Below, piece by piece: positions 19,847-27,326 of a stretch of DNA of 38,355 nt. This stretch comes from a virus. The stretch is from the IMG/VR virus record IMGVR_UViG_3300007344_000071, positions 1 through 38,355 of that record; one strand, written 5' to 3'. The translations under genes were made by a program, and so were the position numbers. Within the stretch, counting starts at the first letter, position 1. Every line of letters starts with the position of its first letter. The notes below the pieces were generated by a model, which worked only from the letters and a program-made list of their open reading frames with translations, was not told the DNA's origin and did no database searches.

Positions 19847-21628
19847 ATGCCAATAGTAAATAAGATTAATCTTCAAAATGAAGGGCAATTAAATCAGATA
19901 ATTGCTGGTTTAGTAACCGATAAAATTTATCACCCTAATTATTCTGACAACGCTGAACAGGCTGAAGAAATGGCCGTTCACTTAAAAGGTAATAGGCCAA
20001 CGCGAATTTTAGAAACTTACAGACCTAACGAACCTGAACAAATAAAAAAATATAGGTTAGAGGTTTACGAACCAATAACAAAAAGTCAAGGTAAAAGGAT
20101 TGTAAATGTACTTTCAAAAATTCAACAATCTTCAAATTATAATATTGAATTTCCTGAACAAAAAAACATTGCTGAAGACGAAAGTTTAAAAGCTTATACA
20201 ACAAAAGATTTTCCAATTTTTGGGTCTGTTGAAAGTTGGGGTTTTGACGTTGCTTTGAAACAGGGTTTAATTGACGCCAACGCGGTCTGTATTATTAAGC
20301 CTTTGGAAATTCCTGAAGACAACACAACCTATTACAAACCTTTTCCATTTATTTATAGGTCGGATCAAGTTTTAGACTATGGCCTTAACTATTTTATTTT
20401 ATTAGAGGACGAAAAGAACGTAATAAATAACACAGAATTAAATATATGGTGTATTGTTACAGATAAAGAAATATTAAAAATAAAACAAGTTGACCCCAAA
20501 AATTTAGGGCGTGTTGAAATTGAGGTTTTATTTAAGTATGATTTTAAAGATGTTCCTGGATTCTTTTTAAAGGGCGATTATAGAGAAGAAACAGTTCCTT
20601 TTGCTTATGATTCTTTTGTAAGTGGTGTTTTACCATATTGGAATAAGGCCATAAGATTGGATTCAGACCTTGACGCGCAATATAATCAACACTTATTTTT
20701 AGAACGTGTTGAAATAGAAGTTGAATGTGATGAAGGTTGTTCGCCAAAATCAATAACTGAAAAAGTTAGAGGGTTTACAAAGGTTGAAAACGGTGAAGAA
20801 AAATTTGTTTCATGTTCGCGATGTAATGGTAGTGGTTGGATAAATGGCCGAAGCCCTTATGGAGTTACAACAGTAAGAAAAGACGCTTTTGAGGGTGAAA
20901 AAACTGACTTTCCTGGCGTTACTTATATTGATAAGCCAATTGACATAGTTCAGTTAACAGAAGATAAAGTTGCAAAACAAATTTCTTCAGGTTTTCAAGC
21001 CATTAACTTAGATATAATTGACAAAGTTGGGGCGAATCAAAGCGGGGTGGCTAAAACAATTGACCGTTCAGAACTTGAAAGCTTTTTAAATAAAATTTCT
21101 GACAACCTATTTGACAATATTCTTTATAATTCTTATAAATTTATTTCAATTTGGAGATATAATTTAGTTAATCAGGACCTAATGCCAACAATAAACAAAC
21201 CAACTAAATTTAATACATTTAGCGAAGTTGTAATGGCTGAAGAAATGAAATTTTTAAAAGAAGCGGGGGTAAATCCTAATACATTGGTTCAAATGGAATT
21301 AGATTTTATTGCTAAAAAGTTCCCGAATGATATTGAAAAACAAAAATTCAATTCTAATATTATTGACCTTGACCCTTTAAGTGATAAATCTGAAGAAGAA
21401 AAAGCTGAAATTGTTTTAACAGGTGGGACAACCCGACAAAATTACATTATTTCAACTAATATAAGAAGCTTTATATTAACAGCAATTGAAAATGATCCTG
21501 AATACTTAGACAAAGCAAGAAGCGAAAAAATAACAATATTAAAGGCTTTAGCAGACGAATTAACAACACAGGCCGTAACAATTACAGATAATAATGGCGA
21601 TACCGAAGAAATTGAACAAACTTCTTAA
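19847..21628 (+). CDS. Portal protein with embedded Cys4 zinc site
   Basis: 593 residues, the usual length for a portal that forms the DNA channel ring at the capsid vertex. Features are the long N-terminal wing, aromatic beta regions (YYKPFPFIYRSDQVLDYG), and a C-terminal helical part (GANQSGVAKTIDRSELESFL), the common pattern in Bacteroidota portal proteins. Cysteines C294 and C298 (CDEGC) and C323 and C326 (CSRCNGSGW) form a DnaJ-like zinc knuckle inside the sequence. It overlaps the next gene by 35 nt. The call rests on length, pattern and position before MuF-like, scaffold and capsid genes. Confidence 0.8.
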   Translation: MPIVNKINLQNEGQLNQIIAGLVTDKIYHPNYSDNAEQAEEMAVHLKGNRPTRILETYRPNEPEQIKKYRLEVYEPITKSQGKRIVNVLSKIQQSSNYNIEFPEQKNIAEDESLKAYTTKDFPIFGSVESWGFDVALKQGLIDANAVCIIKPLEIPEDNTTYYKPFPFIYRSDQVLDYGLNYFILLEDEKNVINNTELNIWCIVTDKEILKIKQVDPKNLGRVEIEVLFKYDFKDVPGFFLKGDYREETVPFAYDSFVSGVLPYWNKAIRLDSDLDAQYNQHLFLERVEIEVECDEGCSPKSITEKVRGFTKVENGEEKFVSCSRCNGSGWINGRSPYGVTTVRKDAFEGEKTDFPGVTYIDKPIDIVQLTEDKVAKQISSGFQAINLDIIDKVGANQSGVAKTIDRSELESFLNKISDNLFDNILYNSYKFISIWRYNLVNQDLMPTINKPTKFNTFSEVVMAEEMKFLKEAGVNPNTLVQMELDFIAKKFPNDIEKQKFNSNIIDLDPLSDKSEEEKAEIVLTGGTTRQNYIISTNIRSFILTAIENDPEYLDKARSEKITILKALADELTTQAVTITDNNGDTEEIEQTS

Positions 21629-21908
21629 TAATAGAATTTCTTTAATTGACGACACAGTTGACCAATTTAGGGTTGAAGACGTTGAAAAGAAACTATTTCA
21701 GGACCTTAAAAAATACCTTTTAAAAGAATTAGATTATGATGACAACGGTAAAATTAAGTCAAGTTTAAAGAATTTAAAAGTAACACAAAAGGCAAAACCA
21801 ATTAGAAAAATATTAATTTCTGACGCTTATAAAGCCAAAGTTGGTAAATATATTGCAACATTTAACAAGGTCCGAACTTTATCAGACGAATATATAAAAG
21901 AGTTATAA
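21594..21908 (+). CDS. Hypothetical small head-module protein
   Basis: 104 residues, basic and helical (VEDVEKKLFQDLKKYLLKEL). ATG 21594 overlaps the portal gene by 35 nt; a later TTG at 21612 is an alternative start. The stop is followed after 1 nt by the MuF-like gene, so the two could be halves of a protein that is single in relatives. No family is recognised. Confidence 0.65.
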   Translation: MAIPKKLNKLLNNRISLIDDTVDQFRVEDVEKKLFQDLKKYLLKELDYDDNGKIKSSLKNLKVTQKAKPIRKILISDAYKAKVGKYIATFNKVRTLSDEYIKEL

Positions 21909-21909
21909 A

Positions 21910-22542
21910 ATGCCTGATTTTACAAACCTACAATTATACGATGAAATTTTAGAGTTTTCAAAACAAAGCGCGGCTTTAAATTTATTAGAAGCTGGGGTTG
22001 ACACTAATTTTACTCAAAAGATTTTAGAAGTTTTAAATTCGTCTGTTGTTTCTTCAGGCGATATTGATGACTTAATTGCAGAATTAGAACAATTTATTAC
22101 AGGTGGTTCAGAAGGTGTTGGGGCTTTACAAAGATATGTAAGTCAAGTTTCAAGTGATTCACTTACACAATTTAACGCCACTTACAACCAAACAATTACA
22201 CAGGACTTAGAAATTGAATTTTATAAGTACACAGGAACTAAAATAAGCGATACAAGGGCTTTTTGTGTTGACTTCATGCAACAATATTTTCATAAAAAAG
22301 AGGTTGAAAAATTAGGCGAAGCAATAAACCCTTTAACAAATAAAGGCTTAACACCACAACAATTAAAAGGCCGTATAAACGGGACTAACAAAAGTTCAAT
22401 CTTTATTAATAGGGGTGGTTGGAATTGTAGGCACTTTTTTAGCCCTATTTCACCCCGCTTTGTCCCTAAAAATGTACTAATAAGAAATGTAAAAAACGGT
22501 AATTGGCAACCTAACGAAAGGGAAACAAGGTTATTAGTTTAA
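21910..22542 (+). CDS. MuF-like minor head protein
   Basis: 210 residues. The C-terminal half has DTRAFCVDFMQQYFHKKEV and INRGGWNCRHFFSPIS, the Cys/His-containing block typical of SPP1 gp7/Mu gpF head morphogenesis proteins. A helical N-terminal half may pack against the portal. A few copies are usually held inside the capsid. Position immediately after the portal supports this. A rather short MuF, possibly because the N-terminal part is encoded by the gene upstream. Confidence 0.75.
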   Translation: MPDFTNLQLYDEILEFSKQSAALNLLEAGVDTNFTQKILEVLNSSVVSSGDIDDLIAELEQFITGGSEGVGALQRYVSQVSSDSLTQFNATYNQTITQDLEIEFYKYTGTKISDTRAFCVDFMQQYFHKKEVEKLGEAINPLTNKGLTPQQLKGRINGTNKSSIFINRGGWNCRHFFSPISPRFVPKNVLIRNVKNGNWQPNERETRLLV

Positions 22543-22584
22543 AATAAAATTCTGTAAAATAGTATATTTACAAAATAAACTAAC

Positions 22585-22592
22585 TATATTTG
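22585..22592 (+). promoter_or_regulatory. TATATTTG promoter core for scaffold/capsid genes
   Basis: A TAnnTTTG match in the 72-nt gap 22543-22614. The predicted start at about 22597 leaves a leader of about 18 nt before ATG 22615. It would supply extra transcription for the capsid block. Confidence 0.6.
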
Positions 22593-22614
22593 TATAAACT
22601 ATAAATTTTTAAAT

Positions 22615-22998
22615 ATGAGTTCAGTAAAAAAAATGCAAACAATAACTTTAGTTGACATAAGTAGGTCAACAGAAGGGAAAATGTTTGAAACTACTATGAG
22701 CCTTGCAATTTATAATAAGCAAAAGGCAAAAGGCAAAATTGGTCCTGAATGGATTGAAAAAAGTAAAATCAAAAGTATTGACGTTACTGAAGTAAATGAT
22801 CCAGCCGAAGCAATAACAGAAGTTGTTGAAGAAGTTGAAACAGTTGAAGAAACTGTTGTTGAAGAAGAAAAAGTTTCTTATTCTGAAATGACAAAACCCG
22901 AATTAGTTGCTGAATTAGAGGCAAGGGGTATTGAATTTAATCAGAATGATAGAAAAATAATATTAATTGCATTATTAACTGAAGCGGATAACGCTTAA
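22615..22998 (+). CDS. Head-module protein with C-terminal HeH/SAP-like domain
   Basis: 127 residues. A beta-like N-terminal region is joined by an acidic Val/Glu linker (TEVVEEVETVEETVVEEE) to a C-terminal helix-extended-helix unit, SEMTKPELVAELEARGIEF, matching HeH/SAP small DNA- or protein-binding domains frequent in phage capsid operons. Its role is probably in head assembly or head-tail joining. Confidence 0.7.
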   Translation: MSSVKKMQTITLVDISRSTEGKMFETTMSLAIYNKQKAKGKIGPEWIEKSKIKSIDVTEVNDPAEAITEVVEEVETVEETVVEEEKVSYSEMTKPELVAELEARGIEFNQNDRKIILIALLTEADNA

Positions 22999-23012
22999 AA
23001 AATCTTTTTGTT

Positions 23013-23855
23013 ATGGCTAACAAAACTCTGAAAGGCTTTCTTCAAGAAGTCTTTGAATCAATAGAACTTGAAGGATTTAATATTGAGGATGTTCCCGAAA
23101 TGGAATTACCTGAAAACGTAAGTGAAGAATTTCATAAAAAATTTTTGACTTTTGCAGCTGCAAAAAACAACCCCGACATAATGGGACACTTTAAAGGTAA
23201 GTATTTAAGTTCTTTGGACTTGAAAATTAAAAAGGCCATTGGTGAAGAAAAATTTGCAGAATTGAAAGAACAGGAGCCTGACAGCTTAAAGTTATTTGAC
23301 TTGGCTGTTGGTAGTATTACAGAAGACTTAAAAACAAATTCAACGTCTTCAGATAATAAAGCTTTTGAAAACTACAAAAAACAAACTATTAAGGAAATTG
23401 AGGAATATAAACTTAAAGTTGCAGCTTTAGAAACACAATCTGAAAAAGCTGTTAATGAAGAAAGTTCAAAATGGCTTAATAGGTTACAAGAGGCAAAAAT
23501 TAACGAAATACTAAGCGGCAAAAAGTTTAATTCAACTTTACCCGCTGACGATTTAAAATATTTGATTAGAAACAAATTAAATTCAAGTCCTTACTTAATT
23601 AAAATGGACGAAGATTTAACCTTTAAAATCTTCAACAGGGAAAACCCTGAAGCTGAAGCAATAAAAGAGGGTAAAAATGTTACTATTGACGAAGTTTTAA
23701 ATGAATTGTCTTTGCCATATATCGCCAAAAATAATGAGGCCGCGACAACTGAAGAATCTGTAAAAACAAAACAGACCATAACAGTTGACACAAAAACGGC
23801 TTCAGATGTTGACGGGCGATTTATTCCAGGACACCCCGATTACGGGAAAAATTAA
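23013..23855 (+). CDS. Capsid scaffolding protein
   Basis: 280 residues, acidic, mostly helical, with a central coiled coil (ENYKKQTIKEIEEYKLKVAA) and a basic C-terminal end (GRFIPGHPDYGKN). It lies directly upstream of the major capsid gene, the invariant place for scaffolds, which guide shell assembly and are later lost. No protease domain is visible, so a separate or host protease, or exit without cleavage, is implied. Confidence 0.75.
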   Translation: MANKTLKGFLQEVFESIELEGFNIEDVPEMELPENVSEEFHKKFLTFAAAKNNPDIMGHFKGKYLSSLDLKIKKAIGEEKFAELKEQEPDSLKLFDLAVGSITEDLKTNSTSSDNKAFENYKKQTIKEIEEYKLKVAALETQSEKAVNEESSKWLNRLQEAKINEILSGKKFNSTLPADDLKYLIRNKLNSSPYLIKMDEDLTFKIFNRENPEAEAIKEGKNVTIDEVLNELSLPYIAKNNEAATTEESVKTKQTITVDTKTASDVDGRFIPGHPDYGKN

Positions 23856-23861
23856 GAGGTC

Positions 23862-23877
23862 TTTTAGAAGCCTAAAA
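23862..23877 (+). promoter_or_regulatory. First leader hairpin before the capsid gene
   Basis: TTTTAG - AAGC - CTAAAA, six base pairs and a four-base loop, preceded by ATTAAGAGGTC. Same architecture as the tape measure and portal leaders but different stem bases. No promoter core directly upstream. Confidence 0.4.
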
Positions 23878-23912
23878 TTCTAAAGTAAAATTAATAATTA
23901 AATACTTTAGAA
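23878..23912 (+). promoter_or_regulatory. Perfect 10-bp stem-loop abutting the capsid start codon
   Basis: TTCTAAAGTA (23878-23887) and TACTTTAGAA (23903-23912) are exact inverted repeats around a 15-nt A/T loop, ending 2 nt before ATG 23915. It may stabilise the mRNA end after processing or control capsid translation. Confidence 0.6.
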
Positions 23913-23914
23913 AA

Positions 23915-24961
23915 ATGAGTTATAATAGTAATGGTGTTTTTACAGCGGGAACGTGTTTAGACAACCTGATTCAATTAGAATCAATTCAAGGCGGTGACTT
24001 CTCTGCTGCAAAAAAAAGAAGTAAAATTGGTTATTTAGAGGCGATAACTTCACCTTTAAATAAAATGGGAATGGCACAAATTCCTGTTCAAGAAGGATCA
24101 AAAGAACGTTTAGTGCAAGTTAGATGGGGTCAACGTGCAATAACAAGTCAAGTTAATACAACAGATGACGGGACGTGTGACACAGATGATTTTCCTGACT
24201 TTAATTCAACAACTTTTAGCGTGACTAAATACGTTGATACAAAGTTTGCAATGGACATGAAGCAATTCAAAAAAGTTTGTATGGGTCGTTCAGAATTTTT
24301 TGACGATGTTATTATGCGAAGATTTGACGCCTTAGCGAAGACAATTAACGGTGAATTGTTAACTGAACAATTAACTAACTTTGGTGTTAATCATGCAACG
24401 GGTTCAAGTGCAACAAAATCTGTAACTGTATTTCCAGCGGCAACGGGTGCGCCTAATGCGTCTGCCTTACAGGAATTAATGTCTGACTTTGAAGTTGAAA
24501 ATGAATTTGTAGGAACACCGATTATAATTGGTGCGGGTAATATTTACAAATTTTGGAAAACTTTAGAGGTTGGATGTTGTAATGATGCGGGAATAAATAT
24601 GTTAGACCTTTCAAATTCTTTAGGTTGGGCGCCATTTGTTGACAAACAAGTTGACACAATTATTGGGGCAAACCAATTTATTATGATGGAACAACACGCG
24701 GTTCAATTTGTGCCTTTCAACGATTACGTTGGTGAAGATGCAACTTCAGCTGGTGATTCTGTTGCAAGGGGTACAATTACAGACCCTAAAACAGGTGTTA
24801 CTTATGATATTAAAGTTTTACAGGATGATTGTAGCGACAAATGGAACGTAATAATTTCATTACACTATGATATTTTCTTTACACCTTTAGACCAATATCA
24901 AGTTGACGATCCTTTAAGAGGTTCAAACGGTACTTTAAGATATACAGCTGCAACAAGCTAA
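23915..24961 (+). CDS. Major capsid protein
   Basis: 348 residues. Size, position after the scaffold, own leader with two hairpins, and a following terminator suit an HK97-fold major capsid protein. It contains RYDAL-like FFDDVIMRRFDALAKTINGE, VPVQ-like QIPVQEGSKERLVQVRWGQR, and a beta-rich P-domain-like second half with PIIIGAGNIYKFWKTLEVG. Codon use shows rather more GAC, GTT and ACA, as in the other structural genes. Confidence 0.85.
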   Translation: MSYNSNGVFTAGTCLDNLIQLESIQGGDFSAAKKRSKIGYLEAITSPLNKMGMAQIPVQEGSKERLVQVRWGQRAITSQVNTTDDGTCDTDDFPDFNSTTFSVTKYVDTKFAMDMKQFKKVCMGRSEFFDDVIMRRFDALAKTINGELLTEQLTNFGVNHATGSSATKSVTVFPAATGAPNASALQELMSDFEVENEFVGTPIIIGAGNIYKFWKTLEVGCCNDAGINMLDLSNSLGWAPFVDKQVDTIIGANQFIMMEQHAVQFVPFNDYVGEDATSAGDSVARGTITDPKTGVTYDIKVLQDDCSDKWNVIISLHYDIFFTPLDQYQVDDPLRGSNGTLRYTAATS

Positions 24962-24980
24962 TTTTAAAACTACTAATAAA

Positions 24981-25003
24981 AAGGGGGTGTAAAAAGCCCC
25001 CTT
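24981..25003 (+). terminator. G/C hairpin after the capsid gene
   Basis: AAGGGGG (24981-24987) pairs with CCCCCTT (24997-25003) with loop TGTAAAAAG. No long T-run follows (ATTTAAAA), so it may attenuate rather than fully stop. A near copy is at 33124-33143. Confidence 0.7.
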
Positions 25004-25020
25004 ATTTAAAAACCTAATAA

Positions 25021-25995
25021 ATGAATTGTTTAGATAATTATATTGGCCTTAAAGGTTATTGTTCAGAAGTTACGCCTGAAAGTGGGCTATATATTAACGA
25101 CTTATCAGGTATTGATTTAAAGCTTTTAGCGAATATTTCAAACCCTGACCAGCCAAGTTATAAAGAAGTTTGGGAAAGTTTATATACTAAGTCAGTTAAT
25201 CAATTACAATCAGACGTTTTAATACGTTCACAGAAATTTTTTAAAACAAACATTTTATTAGCTAATTCAATTACGGGGTTTTATGAAGACCCTTTTGAAA
25301 CAGAAACTTCTTCAAATCATTTAAAAGGTACAACTATTGAAGTTGATTATAACACTTCAAAATATATAAGTATATTTTTAAATCATGTTCAACTTTATTT
25401 GTCAAGCGCTGTAAACGGCAATATTTACATTTACAATCTAATGAACGGCCAATTATTAGACACAATTGCTTTTACAGGTTCTATTGGTAATAATATTATT
25501 AATATTAATAAGAATTACAAAACATACGGCCAAGAAACTAAAATTTTCGTTTGCTATGACGGCAATATTGGAAATTCAATAAAAACTGACAATGTAGGCT
25601 TAACAGAAATTGCAGAAACAAGGGGGGCAAAAATAACAGTAGGGTCAACGGTCCTAAAAGATAATTTAACTTTAGACGGTGACAGTTATGGATTAATTGC
25701 AAACTTTAATTTGAAATGTGATATTTCTGAATTTATTTGCACGTCAAAAGACTTGTTTAAAATGGCTTTTTATTATTTAATAGGGGCTAACATACAATTT
25801 GAACGGTTAACGTCTAACAGGTTAAATAAATACACTCTAACGAAGACACAGGAAGAAATTAAAGACCTACATGACGAATATAAAGAATATTATGAAAAAC
25901 AATTAGACGTTATTTTAGATAATTTAAACCCTAATTCGGATCAAATTTGTTTTAGTTGTAATAAAGCACGAAGTTATAAATATTTAAACCCTTAA
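25021..25995 (+). CDS. Head-tail connector/virion protein of a Bacteroidota phage type
   Basis: 324 residues beginning MNCLDNYIGLKGYC followed by SGLYINDLSGIDLKLLANIS, a start I associate with conserved structural proteins in Bacteroidota prophages. The middle (100-200) is beta-rich like a jelly roll (VQLYLSSAVNGNIYIYNLMN). The C-terminal helix ends with CFSCNKARSYKYLNP. It lies after the capsid and before completion proteins, so a connector or decoration role is likely. Confidence 0.65.
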   Translation: MNCLDNYIGLKGYCSEVTPESGLYINDLSGIDLKLLANISNPDQPSYKEVWESLYTKSVNQLQSDVLIRSQKFFKTNILLANSITGFYEDPFETETSSNHLKGTTIEVDYNTSKYISIFLNHVQLYLSSAVNGNIYIYNLMNGQLLDTIAFTGSIGNNIININKNYKTYGQETKIFVCYDGNIGNSIKTDNVGLTEIAETRGAKITVGSTVLKDNLTLDGDSYGLIANFNLKCDISEFICTSKDLFKMAFYYLIGANIQFERLTSNRLNKYTLTKTQEEIKDLHDEYKEYYEKQLDVILDNLNPNSDQICFSCNKARSYKYLNP

Positions 25996-25998
25996 ATT

Positions 25999-26094
25999 AT
26001 GGCCTGTTCAAAATGTAATAAGAAAAAAGGACGTGTAAAAAGTACGTCAAAAAATAACAACTTAAAAAAAACAACAATAAGAATTAAAAAGTAA
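25999..26094 (+). CDS. 31-residue Lys-rich CxxC peptide
   Basis: ATG 25999 to TAA 26092-26094, overlapping the next ATG (TAATG). The peptide starts MACSKCNKKKGRVKS and is very basic. Its CSKC motif echoes the CFSC at the end of the upstream protein, so both may share a zinc site or it may have split from that gene. Small basic proteins in head modules can bind DNA. Confidence 0.55.
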   Translation: MACSKCNKKKGRVKSTSKNNNLKKTTIRIKK

Positions 26095-26537
26095 TGAGTC
26101 AAACACTTAGACAAGCTTCAGACGATATTTTAAAAGGCCTTATGCTAACAAGTATGGTAGCCCGTAAAGTTGCGTCTGATTTACACACTTTGTCTTTTGA
26201 CAGGATATTTACACAGGGGCTAAATGCTTCAGGTTCTCAAATTGGAACTTACACACCTTTTACAATTCGTAAGAAAAAAGAAAAGGGGCGTTTTACAAGT
26301 TCAAAAGTTAATTTAAGGGACACCGACAAATTAGCAAATTCTTATTTATTCCATTGTACAAGTAACACAAATTGCAATATTGGGTTTGCCAATATTAGTA
26401 GGGGTGACGGAAAAACAAACAGCGAATTAAAAGTAAAATTAGAAAACCAATATGGTGACATTTTTGGATTAACAGCAAAAGAAGAAGGCGAAATTGATGA
26501 AATAATTGCAGACTTTTTAGACAATATAAATTTTTAA
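26094..26537 (+). CDS. Virion morphogenesis/tail completion protein
   Basis: 147 residues. Helical N-terminus, then TYTPFTIRKKKEKGRFTSSK and NLRDTDKLANSYLFHC, resembling the phage virion morphogenesis (Phage_tail_S/gpG-like) and HK97 gp10-like proteins. There a basic strand follows a Leu-rich helix and ends with a short domain closing the head-tail joint. Located in the expected completion cluster. The C-terminal acidic helix (EEGEIDEIIADFLDN) is typical. Confidence 0.65.
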   Translation: MSQTLRQASDDILKGLMLTSMVARKVASDLHTLSFDRIFTQGLNASGSQIGTYTPFTIRKKKEKGRFTSSKVNLRDTDKLANSYLFHCTSNTNCNIGFANISRGDGKTNSELKVKLENQYGDIFGLTAKEEGEIDEIIADFLDNINF

Positions 26538-26540
26538 AAT

Positions 26541-27326
26541 ATGTGGAATCAAGGGGCAACAGACATAAATAATGACAATACAGCTTTAGGGCTTACGCCT
26601 GATTCAAGTTTAGTTAATAAATTTTCATATTTATTAAACGCTTCAGCAGCTGGTGGCGAACAATTAATTTCAAGTTTTGGGGGTTCTTTTAACCCAACAA
26701 CAGACGTAATGAAAACGGCTCAAACATTTACAATTACTTATGACCAAACTGTTGACGGTTTAGGACAAACAGGCGCAACAATATTATTAATAACTTATAT
26801 TGATGAAAATTATAATGAAGTTTCAGCAATACATACTTTAGGAAATACGGGAACAGATGTAACAAGTTTTACAGGTTTGGGAATAAACAGGGCGTTAGTT
26901 TTTTCAAATGGTGGATTAGGTTGGAATGCTAATGATATTACATTTACAGCAACAACAGATAGCACAACACAGGCACAAATTCCAGCAACAGATTCAGTAA
27001 CTCAACAAGCAATTTATCATACAGCAATAAGTTATAATTTACTTACTAATTGGCTTGAAATTAACGTTGCTAAATTAGCTGGTGGACAAGCCCCAAACAT
27101 AACAGTAAAAGGTTATTCATGGTCAAGAGTAACACAAACAAGGTACGAAATATTTAGAAAAGATGTTAAAACAAGCGTTTCAACAGATTTGGAAGTTCAA
27201 CCACAGCAACCTTTCCCAATTGGGGGGCGTGAAGTTATTTATTTTGTAATAGATACAGACAGGGATGCAACAAATATTAATTTAAGATTTTCGGGAAAAC
27301 TTAAAAAATCTCAACCGCAATCATGA
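26541..27326 (+). CDS. Beta-rich structural protein
   Basis: 261 residues, low in Lys and Cys and rich in Thr, Asn, Ile (for example ATILLITYIDENYNEVSAIH), with about 12 predicted strands. This is the signature of a decoration, head-fiber or tail protein rather than an enzyme. The C-terminal part (YFVIDTDRDATNINLRFSGK) looks like a closing sheet. ATGA overlap with the next gene. It could also be a second tail-tube protein. Confidence 0.55.
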   Translation: MWNQGATDINNDNTALGLTPDSSLVNKFSYLLNASAAGGEQLISSFGGSFNPTTDVMKTAQTFTITYDQTVDGLGQTGATILLITYIDENYNEVSAIHTLGNTGTDVTSFTGLGINRALVFSNGGLGWNANDITFTATTDSTTQAQIPATDSVTQQAIYHTAISYNLLTNWLEINVAKLAGGQAPNITVKGYSWSRVTQTRYEIFRKDVKTSVSTDLEVQPQQPFPIGGREVIYFVIDTDRDATNINLRFSGKLKKSQPQS

